Shown: piece after piece, positions 25,384-32,936 of the stretch
How the letters are laid out: each line of letters begins with the position of its first letter
How positions within the stretch are numbered: position 1 is the first letter of the stretch
Source of the DNA: Bin87 sp963668585
GTDB taxonomy: Bacteria; Chloroflexota; Dehalococcoidia; Lucifugimonadales; UBA3495
Direction: 5' to 3'
DNA: 64,000 nucleotides
Assembly: GCA_963668585.1 (NCBI GenBank)
Contig: OY764869.1
Location: forward strand, 620,001-684,000
Position numbers and translations under genes: made by a program
Notes under the pieces: model-generated
The model's database searches: none
What the model was told of the DNA's origin: nothing
The model's input: the letters and a program-made list of their open reading frames with translations, nothing else

Positions 25384-26367
25384 TCAGTAGGCCACCAGCC
25401 TGCGGATTTCAGACGCGATGGCCTCCGGGCTGGGCATGTAGGCGTCTTCGAGGGTCTGCGCGAAGGGCATGGTGGGGACGTCAGGGCCGCACAGCCGCGC
25501 AATGGGCGCGTCCAGATACTCAAAGGCTTCGTCAGCCGCCAGCGCCGCGATCTCCGCGCCGATGCCGCCGCTGATGTTGTCCTCGTGCACGACCAGCAGT
25601 TTGCCCGTCTTCTGCACCGATTCCAGGATGGTCTCGGTATCGAGGGGCTTCAGCGTGCGCAGGTCAACCACCTCCGCGCCGATGCCGTCCTCGGCGACCG
25701 CAGCGGCGGCGGCCAGGCAGTAGTGCATCGCCAGACCGTAACTGACCACGGTGACATCTGAGCCCGCCCGCTTGATGTCGGCGGGGCCGATGGGCAGCGT
25801 GTACTCCTCGTCCGGAACTTCGCCCCGCACCAGGCGGTAGGTCTTCTTGTGCTCCAGGAAAATCACCGGGTTGTCATCCCGAATCGCCGATTTCAACAGA
25901 CCCTTGGCCTCATACGGAGTGGACGGCGTAACCACCAGCAGCCCCGGCGTGTGGAAGAACAGCGCTTCCACGTTCTGCGAATGGAACAGGCCGCCGCGGA
26001 TGCCGCCGCCGTATGGGATCCGCACCGTCATCGGGACCTTCAGCGCGCCGTTGGTTCCATAATGCGCCCGTGCCGCCTCACCGATGAGTTGGTTCACGCT
26101 GGGCCACACGAAGTCAGAGAACTGCACTTCCGGAATCGGGCGCATCCCCCGGAACGCGGCGCCAAGCGCGATGCCCATGATTGACGCTTCCGCCAGCGGG
26201 GTATCCATCACGCGCCCGGGTCCGAAGTCATCTATGAAGCCCTGGGTTGCCAGGAAAACGCCGCCACGCTGACCCACGTCCTCGCCCATGACGAACACTC
26301 GCTCGTCCCGCTCCATCTCCTCGCGCAGCGCCGAGCGCACCGCTTCGATTACCGTCATTTCTGCCAT
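25384..26367 (-). CDS. 2-oxoacid dehydrogenase E1 component, beta subunit
   Basis: Second half of the thiamine-diphosphate E1 that decarboxylates a 2-oxoacid. The 327-residue protein shows the family landmarks FVMGEDVGQRGG, TPLAEASIMGIALGAA, IPEVQFSDFVWP and HSQNVEALFFHTPGL, and the C-terminal LCGPDVPTMPFA. It starts 48 bases after the small membrane-protein gene and is followed by E2 after 32 bases. Pyruvate and branched-chain 2-oxoacids are both possible; the separate alpha and beta subunits are typical of the branched-chain and Gram-positive pyruvate types. Confidence 0.92.
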   Translation of the reverse strand: MAEMTVIEAVRSALREEMERDERVFVMGEDVGQRGGVFLATQGFIDDFGPGRVMDTPLAEASIMGIALGAAFRGMRPIPEVQFSDFVWPSVNQLIGEAARAHYGTNGALKVPMTVRIPYGGGIRGGLFHSQNVEALFFHTPGLLVVTPSTPYEAKGLLKSAIRDDNPVIFLEHKKTYRLVRGEVPDEEYTLPIGPADIKRAGSDVTVVSYGLAMHYCLAAAAAVAEDGIGAEVVDLRTLKPLDTETILESVQKTGKLLVVHEDNISGGIGAEIAALAADEAFEYLDAPIARLCGPDVPTMPFAQTLEDAYMPSPEAIASEIRRLVAY

Positions 26368-26415
26368 ATCTTCCGCCTGCTCAGTCGAAAACCATGCTCA
26401 CCCGGGCCCGATTCA

Positions 26416-26946
26416 TCAGGAACCCCTGGCGCCGTTCCCGCTGCCCGGAGGTATCACGCCATCCGGATCAATTCCCTTGTCACGCAATAGCGCGCGCAAC
26501 TCATCCATCGCTTGTGCGCGCCCTTCCTCGCGTCCTTGCTCAAGGCCTCGCTCCAGACCCTGCTCCAGACCCTGCTCCAAGCCTTGCTCAAGGCCCTGCT
26601 CGCGGCCCTGTTCCAAACCTTCTTCGCGCGCCTTCTGCGTTTGTTCCAGGATCCGTCGTTTCTGCGGTTCCAGTAATTTGTTGTTCAAAAATTCTGCAAT
26701 TACCATGGCTCCCCCTTTCACCTCAGATCCTATTGCCACCAGGATATTGTATGTACTCCCGGTTATCCCTATGGAAATCAGCACAACGGCTATTTTGGTA
26801 AGAATTGGTGGAGTATTGAGTTCTCTGGCGGCTGCCAACCCATACCACATGATCAGGGCGTACAGCGACGCTGCCAGAATCAGGCGTATGCATTTTCCAG
26901 CATACCGCGAAATTCGGTTCTCACCTGCCGGACTGCCCTCTGTCAT
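26416..26946 (-). CDS. Small membrane protein with EQGL tetrapeptide tract
   Basis: I do not recognise the family. The 176-residue protein has two hydrophobic segments (about 18-38 and 48-70) and a cytosolic helical part (KRRILEQTQKAREEG), then nine tetrapeptides of EQGL/EQGR/EEGR type (about 109-144) that would form one long charged helix, and a Gly-rich tail. It is inserted between E1 alpha and E1 beta on the same strand with gaps of 25 and 48 bases, so it is cotranscribed with a soluble enzyme complex. It might anchor or scaffold that complex, but this rests only on position. The repeat region is prone to slippage in length. Confidence 0.7.
   Translation of the reverse strand: MTEGSPAGENRISRYAGKCIRLILAASLYALIMWYGLAAARELNTPPILTKIAVVLISIGITGSTYNILVAIGSEVKGGAMVIAEFLNNKLLEPQKRRILEQTQKAREEGLEQGREQGLEQGLEQGLEQGLERGLEQGREEGRAQAMDELRALLRDKGIDPDGVIPPGSGNGARGS
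26520..26628 (-). repeat. 12-base tandem repeat encoding the EQGL tract
   Basis: About nine imperfect 12-base units (CTGCTCCAGACC, CTTGCTCAAGGC and similar on the plus strand) encode tetrapeptides of the EQGL type in frame on the minus strand. Near identity of adjacent units points to recent slippage expansion. Confidence 0.85.
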
Positions 26947-26970
26947 GCGCGGGCGAATTGGCCCCTTGGA

Positions 26971-28011
26971 TCAGACATATAGATTGTCGTAAATGGTCGA
27001 TGCCTCCGGTGGCTGCGCAGCGTCCGCAAAGTCCGTCGCGTCGTTGACCTGGCTCTGAGCGTCGGTTCGGAACTGGTCCGCCTGTTCCTGCGTCAGGATG
27101 CCCTGGGCAACCATCTGCGACGGGAACAGCGTCACGGGATCATACTGTCGGGCCGCGTCCACGGCATCCCGGTCGCGGTACCGGCGATCGTCGTCGTCGG
27201 TGGTGTGAGGCATGAACCGCTCGACCTTCATTTCCACCAGCACCGGGCCCTCGCGCCGCGCGTGCTCGATCCCCTGCCGCGTCGCTTCGTAGCACGCCAC
27301 AAAGTCCATCCCGTCGATCACGAACCCGGGGAACCCATAGGCCTCCGCGCGCGCCGCCACGTCGCTTACCATCATCTGCGATTCCTGCGGTGTCGATATG
27401 GCGTACCTGTTGTTCTCGCAGATGAATACAACGGGCAGTTTGTGGATCGCCGCGAAGTTCATGGCCTCGTGGGTCTCACCCTGGCTGGTGGCCCCGTCGC
27501 CGAAGTAACAGATGGTAACCGTGTCGTCGCCCATCATCTTGCACGCCAGCGCGTAGCCAACGCTCTGGGTCAATCCGGCGGCGACCACGTTGGAAATCTG
27601 GATGATGCGCCGGGGCAGGTCCGCGCCCTGGAGGGGGAACTGCCGCGCGCCCGAGTATGGCTCCCCATCCTTGCCCATGAAGGACAGCATCACCTGGCGC
27701 GGCGTCAATCCCGCCGCCATCTTCAGGGCCAGATCGCGGTAGTAGGGAAACAGGAAGCAATCGCCGCTCTTCTGGGCTGCCAGCAGCGAACCCAACTGTG
27801 CGGCCTCATGGCCCTGGCACGATGCGGCGATGGGCACCTTGCCCTGCCGGTTCATCATCCAGATGCGCTCGTCCATCGTGCGCACCAAGATCAACTGACG
27901 GCAGACTTCCACCAGGTCGGCGGCGGTCAGTCCCTCCGGCAGCGGCGGGCCCGCCTGTGTGCCAACGGTCGCAATGCCGGGTTCAGCGTCGGTAACATTG
28001 ACCTGCGTCAT
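26971..28011 (-). CDS. 2-oxoacid dehydrogenase E1 component, alpha subunit
   Basis: First half of the thiamine-diphosphate E1. With the start at 28011 it has 346 residues and shows ILVRTMDERIWMMNRQGKV, GHEAAQLGS, YYRDLALKMAAG, and the TPP/Mg motif GDGATSQG (171-178) with Asn201 about 30 residues on. AGGAG lies 12 bases before this ATG. The frame is open up to 28224 but the extra N-terminal 71 residues are atypical for the family and run across the palindromic operator-like site, so I reject them. It is the first gene of the operon. Confidence 0.9.
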   Translation of the reverse strand: MTQVNVTDAEPGIATVGTQAGPPLPEGLTAADLVEVCRQLILVRTMDERIWMMNRQGKVPIAASCQGHEAAQLGSLLAAQKSGDCFLFPYYRDLALKMAAGLTPRQVMLSFMGKDGEPYSGARQFPLQGADLPRRIIQISNVVAAGLTQSVGYALACKMMGDDTVTICYFGDGATSQGETHEAMNFAAIHKLPVVFICENNRYAISTPQESQMMVSDVAARAEAYGFPGFVIDGMDFVACYEATRQGIEHARREGPVLVEMKVERFMPHTTDDDDRRYRDRDAVDAARQYDPVTLFPSQMVAQGILTQEQADQFRTDAQSQVNDATDFADAAQPPEASTIYDNLYV

Positions 28012-28203
28012 CGGGCTGGTCGTCTCCTGATAGGGGGATGCCTGTAAGCGTAATCCGGCGACCACGGCCGCCTGAGGCAATGATAGACCAACCGGGCGAG
28101 GGTGGCAAACGGGGATGTGGGCTGCTTTCAAGGGTACCAAGACAACCGCGTCGTTGTTGTTGTTGGGTCCCGTCATGCAGGGAGACAGCGGCGCTATCAT
28201 GCC

Positions 28204-28219
28204 ATACAGCATGCTGTAT
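28204..28219. promoter_or_regulatory. 16-base palindrome, possible operator of the 2-oxoacid dehydrogenase operon
   Basis: ATACAGCATGCTGTAT is a perfect 16-base palindrome about 190 bases before the E1 alpha start and close to an AT-rich stretch (28230-28242) with a plus-strand TATAAT. Its symmetry and size fit a dimeric repressor site. Nothing links it to a specific regulator, and no regulator gene is adjacent. Confidence 0.45.
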
Positions 28220-28395
28220 AGCACGCCATCATTTTATAATGCTATCATCCCAGTTAGGTTGGGGATGGTTACGGCCGGCGGGAGAGCGCCATGCAATTGG
28301 CCTCTTTCGTTGAACGCTGGCAGCGCCGGCGGGCGGCAAGTAGCGGAGTAGTACGAACCCGTCGCTGAGGGCCAGGGTAGTTCCCAATCCATGTA

Positions 28396-28423
28396 AAAAG
28401 TCCCGGACTACTCCGGGGCTTTT
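28396..28423 (-). terminator. Bidirectional-type terminator after the DUF3800 pseudogene
   Basis: An 11-base-pair stem (AAAAGTCCCGG 28396-28406 with CCGGGGCTTTT 28413-28423, one G-T pair) has a 6-base loop and T tracts on both strands. It lies just past the 3' end of the minus-strand pseudogene. Confidence 0.7.
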
Positions 28424-28425
28424 CC

Positions 28426-29129
28426 TTATTCTGGCAAGATCGTCAACCCCCATCCACCCACATCGCCTTGAGGAGAACGCAGCAGCTTGGATTCAAGCGC
28501 ATCCCGTGCCCTATTTGGTTGACTAGGGTCGATGAAATGCCGGCCGATGGGGCGGCCGGTCAGGTCTGCGCTTTGCAATCCGGCCGAGTTAGTTTTCTTG
28601 TCTGCAAACTCGACCGCAGATTCAGGCATTGCCTGATTCTTGGTGCCATGCTGGACACGTTGAAACGCCATTTCCAACTGCCTGTCTTCCTTCGATCCCC
28701 TGCTCTCAATGATTATATGCGTCCTCAGTTCGTGTTGCCCTACTCTTTCCAAGTAGTTGTGAAGACGTTCAATATACACATTGAAAGTAAGTTCATAAGG
28801 ATCAGCCGTAGGAAAGTCTTGGTCGGCCAACCGGCGCTTGTCAAAAACGGCTGCAATGATGGTGAAATCCGCCCCTTTGATTAGCCTATCCAGCCCTACC
28901 ATGAAACGTGTCTGTGTTTGCTCGTCCCGCAAAAAGCTGAACGGTGGTCGTTGCAGACGTATTTCGTTCTCGTGCGGCACCGCGATGTCATGCCCGAAAT
29001 GCGCAAATTTGAACGCTGCCACCGCCGGCAAAAGTTTAGGACGAAAGCCGGATAATTGGGATCAACGGATGCAGGGTTGGGATCGCCGCTTTCGTCCCCG
29101 TAGACGATGTAATCGCCGTACTCCGGCAT
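28426..29129 (-). pseudogene. DUF3800 domain protein, frameshifted with internal deletion
   Basis: The first frame (from ATG 29129) reads MPEYGDYIVYGDESGDPN...YPAFVLNF, the N-terminal DESGD strand of DUF3800, an RNase H-like family. At about 29032-29040 the match jumps to another frame reading LPAVAAFKFAHFGHD, then continues through RFMVGLDRLIKGADFTIIAAV, HIIIESRGSKEDRQLEMAF and FADKKTNSAGLQSADLTGRPIGRH to the end at 28426. From memory of the family about 12-14 residues are missing at the join. A deletion that shifted the frame best explains this. The first frame continues only into unrelated sequence. A programmed frameshift is much less likely. Confidence 0.82.
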
Positions 29130-29162
29130 CCCTTCGTTGCCTGCCGAGTCAGGGCTGTCCGA

Positions 29163-29720
29163 TCACCCCACGTAGGTGTTGCGGAAGCGGTAGAGGGTGA
29201 ACTCGGGCTCCACGGGGGCCACCGGCATGTACTCCTCCGCCTCTTCGATCTTGGCGACGATGAACCACGGGCCGGGTTCGTTCATGGCGCGGCCGAACGC
29301 TTCTTCCAGGGTTTCCAGATCTCCCACCGTGGTGGTTTTGGCGATTCCGCAGGACTGGGCCACCTCTTCGAGGTTGGTGTTGGTGGCGGTGTGACTGGGC
29401 TGGCCACCCGTCTGCCCCCATGCCTCGTTGTCCCACACCACGACCACCAGATTCTCCGGCTTTTCGCGCCCGATGGTGGCGATGGCTCCCAGGTTCATGA
29501 GGAGCGAACCGTCGCCATCCAGTGAAATCACCTTGTCGTCGGTGGAAACGGCCATGCCCAGCGCGATGGAAGAACACAGACCCATGCTGCCGTAGGTGTA
29601 AAAATTGCGGTCCCGGTGGCCGGCGTGATAAAGCTCGTCGCTGGTGGGGCCAAGGTTGCCCACCACGGGCGAATCTCCGGCGTGGCGCAGGACCAGTTGG
29701 GTGGCGTCGAACCTAAGCAA
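29163..29720 (-). CDS. TPP-dependent decarboxylase, C-terminal-type subunit (sulfopyruvate/phosphonopyruvate decarboxylase beta-like)
   Basis: Pyrophosphate-binding half of a split thiamine-diphosphate enzyme (185 residues). The TPP motif is GDGSLLMNLGAI followed by the Asn in VVWDNEAWG, and the N-terminal GNLGPTSDELY resembles the ComE/phosphonopyruvate decarboxylase beta chain. The start codon is TTG at 29720, with GGAGG 5 bases upstream inside the alpha gene, which it overlaps by 8 bases. The pair would decarboxylate a 2-oxoacid bearing a sulfonate, phosphonate or similar group; the exact substrate is unknown. Confidence 0.83.
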   Translation of the reverse strand: MLRFDATQLVLRHAGDSPVVGNLGPTSDELYHAGHRDRNFYTYGSMGLCSSIALGMAVSTDDKVISLDGDGSLLMNLGAIATIGREKPENLVVVVWDNEAWGQTGGQPSHTATNTNLEEVAQSCGIAKTTTVGDLETLEEAFGRAMNEPGPWFIVAKIEEAEEYMPVAPVEPEFTLYRFRNTYVG

Positions 29721-30219
29721 TTTTTCCTCCGTGCAGCATGGGCGTCATGCAGATAGCGACCGGATTGCGATGGGCGTGGCACAGTTTCATCACGCCATCC
29801 AGCAGCGTGTCCATCCGATCTTCGCTTTCGATGGTGTAATGGGCGATGCCGAACAGGTCCAGGATGGGTGTGGTGTTGCGCCCCATGGCGACCTGGGCGA
29901 TGTTGAACTCGCCCACCTGTCCGCGCAGGTTCATGAATATGGGAATCGGCGTGCGCGCCGGCAGGCACAGGCTGGCGATGCCGTTGATGCTGTTGCCGAA
30001 CCCGCTGGACTGCATGAACACGGCGGCGTTGCGGCCCACAGCGTAGCTGCCCACCGCCACACCGATGGCTTCCTCCTCACGGGTGCAGGACACCAGGTGG
30101 AAGAATGGATCGGCGTCGATGATGCTCGTCACCCGATCGATGGAAATGTCGGGGACATAGGCGATCAACGACGTGTCCCACTTTTTCAGGGTGTCAACAA
30201 TGGTCTCTGCCCAAGGCAT
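29713..30219 (-). CDS. TPP-dependent decarboxylase, N-terminal-type subunit (sulfopyruvate decarboxylase alpha-like)
   Basis: Pyrimidine-binding half of the split decarboxylase (168 residues). It shows the TREEEAIGVAVGSYAVG segment with the Glu that activates the cofactor, then MQSSGFGNSINGIASLCLPARTPIPIFMNLRG, as in ComD-type subunits. GAGGAG precedes the ATG. It overlaps the beta subunit by 8 bases, which ensures equal synthesis. No phosphosulfolactate genes (comA-C) are nearby, so coenzyme M synthesis is not implied; sulfonate or carboxylate degradation is more likely. Confidence 0.83.
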   Translation of the reverse strand: MPWAETIVDTLKKWDTSLIAYVPDISIDRVTSIIDADPFFHLVSCTREEEAIGVAVGSYAVGRNAAVFMQSSGFGNSINGIASLCLPARTPIPIFMNLRGQVGEFNIAQVAMGRNTTPILDLFGIAHYTIESEDRMDTLLDGVMKLCHAHRNPVAICMTPMLHGGKIA

Positions 30220-30264
30220 AGGGTCGCGCTCCTCAGAATGGATTGGCGGTAAGTATATCGCACG

Positions 30265-30867
30265 CTACAACCAGGCCGTCACCTCGCCCACCGGCGCCCG
30301 CACCGACGCCGACGGACGCGCCGGATAACCAATGAACAGCGCGCCGACCATGACCCAATCGGACTCGCCGCCCATCGCTTCCGCAAGCCTGGGGTGGCGC
30401 GTGGTGTTGCCCGTGCTCCAGTCGCCGGCCAGCCCTTCCGCGACTGCGGCCAGCAGCAGGTTCTGCACCGCGCAGCACGCCGCTGCGTAGTTTTCCTGGG
30501 TCAACTCCTCGGTGTCGCCGGGCACGCTGTACACGTAGATCAGCGCTGGCGCATCAAGCACCCGCTGACGACTGCCGTCGGCGTGTTCGTGGTTCTGATT
30601 GCGCTGATACATGTGGTCGTAGGCCAGTTGGGCGACTTCGGCGCGCCTGGCTCCACCACGCTCCAAGACGACAAACCGCCAGGGATTCGTGAGGCGGTGG
30701 TTGGGCGCCCAGATGGCGGCGTCCAGCATCCTTTCCAGTGACTCCCGTTGGGGAGTCTCATCGGTGAACTCGTTGTTCATGCGGCGGCCGTGGATTGCGT
30801 CGTACACTGAGGTGGCGGTGGCCGGCGGAGTCACGTTGCCGCTGCGCACTCGGTTTGATTGAGTCAT
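30265..30867 (-). CDS. Nitroreductase-family flavoprotein
   Basis: FMN-dependent reductase of the nitroreductase superfamily (200 residues). It shows the FMN-binding N-terminal helix AIHGRRMNNEF, AAIWAPNHRLTNPWRFVVLE and the C-terminal GWSTGNTTRHP-like segment DWSTGNTTRHPRLAEAM with WVMVGALFIGYPA. It lies upstream of the split decarboxylase on the same strand. The substrate could be a nitroaromatic, quinone or other oxidant. Confidence 0.85.
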   Translation of the reverse strand: MTQSNRVRSGNVTPPATATSVYDAIHGRRMNNEFTDETPQRESLERMLDAAIWAPNHRLTNPWRFVVLERGGARRAEVAQLAYDHMYQRNQNHEHADGSRQRVLDAPALIYVYSVPGDTEELTQENYAAACCAVQNLLLAAVAEGLAGDWSTGNTTRHPRLAEAMGGESDWVMVGALFIGYPARPSASVRAPVGEVTAWL

Positions 30868-30992
30868 TGCAGATTTGCACCTTTATGCCGGTTTGAGCCG
30901 GCTTGCGTGTTGGATCCGGAATGTGATGGTTTGACTGTAATCGTTCCGGGTGACCTGCGCAACCGGCCTTGTCAACTCGACCGTCTGCCCGT

Positions 30993-31050
30993 CCTTCGAC
31001 AGGCTGAGGATGAGCGGACTGCCTCATCTATGGTCGATAATCGAATGGCC
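30993..31050 (+). repeat. Composite dispersed element, copy b (upstream of the selenoprotein operon)
   Basis: Module 1 (30993-31017, TTCGACAGGCTGAGGATGAG type) is followed after 19 bases by module 2 (31037-31050, ATAATCGAATGGCC). The same order and spacing occur at 45806, 48861 and 51751. It ends about 40 bases before the extended -10 box of the operon. Confidence 0.85.
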
Positions 31051-31090
31051 CTGGCGGGCGTGGGGTTCGGATGACGCCGCGCCGCGTGTA

Positions 31091-31099
31091 TGCTAAAAT
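31091..31099 (+). promoter_or_regulatory. Extended -10 promoter of the selenoprotein-rnc-ftsY operon
   Basis: TGCTAAAAT combines the extended -10 TGn with TAAAAT and lies 61 bases before the ATG at 31160. No good -35 is seen, as is usual with extended -10 boxes. A small hairpin (31118-31122 with 31128-31132) lies in the predicted leader. Confidence 0.5.
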
Positions 31100-31159
31100 C
31101 CCGCCAACTGTAGCGTGGGTAGGCAGACTACCGCGTCAGCAACATGTGGAGGTGCCACA

Positions 31160-31792
31160 ATGGCCGACACCGATTTCAAGGTATATTACGATTTCCGTTG
31201 ACCCTTCGTGTACAACGCTGCCATGTGGTGGGCGAAAGTACGTGAGAACACTGACCACGAAATCAACGTGGAACTCAAGCCGTTCTCGCTGGTCCAGGTA
31301 AATCACGACAACAACAACGACGACGGGTTCAAGTTCTGGGAACAGGACGACTCGGACAACACGCTGCTGGAACTGCGTGCCGGCCTCGCCGCCGAACGGC
31401 AGGGACAGGAGATCTTCGACCGGTTCTTCATCAACCTGCTGAGGGCCCGCCACGAAGACCGCATCGACCTCACCGACGCCGCCGCGATCAACGCCGTGGC
31501 CGAGGCGTCCGGTGTCGATATGGGCCGCTTCGCCGAAGACCTGGCCGATCCGGACATCCTGCGGGAAATCGGTGAGAGCCACACCGAGGCCGTCGAGGTC
31601 CACGGCGCTTTTGGCGTCCCCCTCTACGTCTTCCCCAACAACAACGCCGCCTTCGTCAAGATGTTCATTCCCACCGACGAAGAATCCGGCCCCATCTACG
31701 ATAACCTCGTGGAGTTCATGGCCGACCACCGGCACGTGGGCGAAGTCAAGCGACCGTCCCCGCCGTGGCCCTATGAGGGTGTCCGCGCCTAA
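31160..31792 (+). CDS. Predicted selenocysteine-containing DsbA-fold oxidoreductase (UGA at codon 14)
   Basis: Thioredoxin-fold protein of the DsbA/2-hydroxychromene-2-carboxylate isomerase superfamily, probably a cytoplasmic thiol or selenol reductase. GGAGGT (31148-31153) precedes ATG 31160. The N-terminus reads MADTDFKVYYDFR, then an in-frame TGA (31199-31201), then PFVYNAAMWWAKV. In this family the strand is followed by the catalytic Cys and Pro (F-x-C-P), so TGA stands exactly at the catalytic Cys. The rest is open for 196 codons with a cis-Pro loop GVPLYVF. A SECIS-like hairpin lies just downstream. The resolving Cys is absent (U-P-F-V), so a one-selenol mechanism is expected. Length would be 210 residues with Sec. 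The end overlaps rnc. Alternatives are a nonsense mutation or sequencing error (TGC or TGT to TGA). Confidence 0.8.
31207..31244 (+). promoter_or_regulatory. SECIS-like hairpin downstream of the in-frame UGA
   Basis: A lower stem of 7 pairs (31207-31213 with 31238-31244, two G-U pairs) is followed by an AA/AAA internal loop, 3 pairs (31216-31218 with 31232-31234), a UG bulge, and 4 pairs (31221-31224 with 31228-31231). The apical loop is GUG at 31225-31227. The loop starts 24 bases after the UGA and begins with G. Published bacterial SECIS models need a hairpin with a G-containing apical loop roughly 16-37 bases from the UGA, which this meets. It was folded by hand only. Confidence 0.6.
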
Positions 31793-32525
31793 GCGTTCGG
31801 ACTTTCCAACCGTGGGTCAAGCCGGCGGGAGTCGCCCCGCCGCAGAACTCGAACAAGCCCTGGGCCTGGACTTCCGGGACCAGGGCCTGTTGCGTCAGGC
31901 GTTGACCCACCGCTCCCACGTCAACGAAACCAGCGGCATCGACACCGATTCGTACGAACGCCTGGAGTTTCTGGGCGATGTGGTGGTGCGCCTCATCGTA
32001 AGCGAGGAGTTGTACCATCGGCTGCCTGATTGCGACGAGGGCGGACTGACCCGTCGCTGGACCGCGCTGCTGAGTCAACGCGCCCTGGCCGCGGTGGCTG
32101 AACGCCTGGGCGTCGCGCCCCATGTCCGGTTGGGTCGCGGTTTCGAGTCCACCGGCGGACGCAACGGCGAGGCCGTGCTGGGCGATGTGATGGAATCGCT
32201 CATCGCGGCGGTCTATCTCGACGCGGGATACGAAGCGACCCGGCGCTTTGTGCTGGAAGCCATGAGCGCCGAAATCGACGCGGCCTGCCGACCGGACTGG
32301 CGGCCCGACAACCCCAAGGCCGAGTTGCAGGAACTGTTGCAGGGCGATGGAAAGCCGACGCCCGTTTACCGCGTCGTTGAGGCCACCGGCCCCGCTCACC
32401 AGCCGAAATTCACCGTGGAAGCGGTGGTCGCTGGCAAGGTCATGGGAAGTGGGTCGGGGCGCAACAAAGGCGCTGCCGAAACGGAGGCGGCCAGAGCCGC
32501 GTTGGCGGCAATCCTCCCACCCTAG
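31773..32525 (+). CDS. rnc: Ribonuclease III
   Basis: Double-strand-specific endoribonuclease for rRNA and mRNA processing. With ATG 31773 it has 250 residues. The signature YERLEFLGD (61-69) and the second acidic site GDVMESLIAAVYLDAG form the Mg site, followed by a double-stranded-RNA-binding domain from about 175 (NPKAELQELLQ to the C-terminus). The first 20 bases overlap the selenoprotein gene, so translation of rnc would depend on readthrough or reinitiation from it. The frame is open further upstream but that part is antisense-like shadow of the upstream gene. Confidence 0.93.
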   Translation: MRVSAPKRSDFPTVGQAGGSRPAAELEQALGLDFRDQGLLRQALTHRSHVNETSGIDTDSYERLEFLGDVVVRLIVSEELYHRLPDCDEGGLTRRWTALLSQRALAAVAERLGVAPHVRLGRGFESTGGRNGEAVLGDVMESLIAAVYLDAGYEATRRFVLEAMSAEIDAACRPDWRPDNPKAELQELLQGDGKPTPVYRVVEATGPAHQPKFTVEAVVAGKVMGSGSGRNKGAAETEAARAALAAILPP

Positions 32526-32573
32526 CAAGATGAGACTGAGCCTTTCGACACAACCGGAAGGAGGTGCAGAAAT

Positions 32574-32924
32574 ATGGTGCGGTACCTGTTCATGCGCTAC
32601 GTATTCCTGTTGTCAGTCTCGTTTGCGTGGTTCGTCTTTCTGCTCCTTCCGTACCTGGCAGTTGCCTACTTGGTACCGTCGCAACTGGTAGATTTCGGCT
32701 GGGCGGGGGATTTCCATCTTTTACATGTGCCATTTGCAATTCTGGCATTGGTGTGTGCCTCCATCGGCGCGGGGGTGTACTATGTGGTGGGCCGGAAAAT
32801 CCTGCTCATGCTGGGACTGTTTGACGACGAAGTGGCACAATATTCATTCAAACAATTTCGGTATTACAGACGCGGGTATGGTGTCGGCAAGGCCCCGCCG
32901 AAAAACCGAAAAGTCAAGGAATAG
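32574..32924 (+). CDS. Small membrane protein between rnc and ftsY
   Basis: A 116-residue protein with two hydrophobic segments (about 8-32 and 48-72) and a basic C-terminal tail (RRGYGVGKAPPKNRKVKE). I do not recognise the family. A strong AGGAGGT lies 9-10 bases before ATG. It lies 48 bases after rnc and 12 before ftsY, so its place is within an operon for RNA processing and membrane targeting. A role at the membrane near the SRP receptor is a guess from position. Confidence 0.75.
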   Translation: MVRYLFMRYVFLLSVSFAWFVFLLLPYLAVAYLVPSQLVDFGWAGDFHLLHVPFAILALVCASIGAGVYYVVGRKILLMLGLFDDEVAQYSFKQFRYYRRGYGVGKAPPKNRKVKE

Positions 32925-32936
32925 TCTCAGCACGCC

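Noticed and set aside
28012..28224. N-terminal extension of E1 alpha
   Set aside because: The 71 extra residues are not typical of the family and run over the palindrome and AT-rich promoter-like sequence; ATG 28011 fits the family N-terminus.
29032..29040. Programmed frameshift in the DUF3800 gene
   Set aside because: About a dozen conserved residues appear to be lost at the join, which a programmed shift would not do. A deletion is the simpler explanation.
31208..31792. Start of the DsbA-fold protein at 31208
   Set aside because: This GTG start lacks a Shine-Dalgarno and removes the first strand and active site. The upstream ATG with GGAGGT and the in-frame TGA explain the sequence better.
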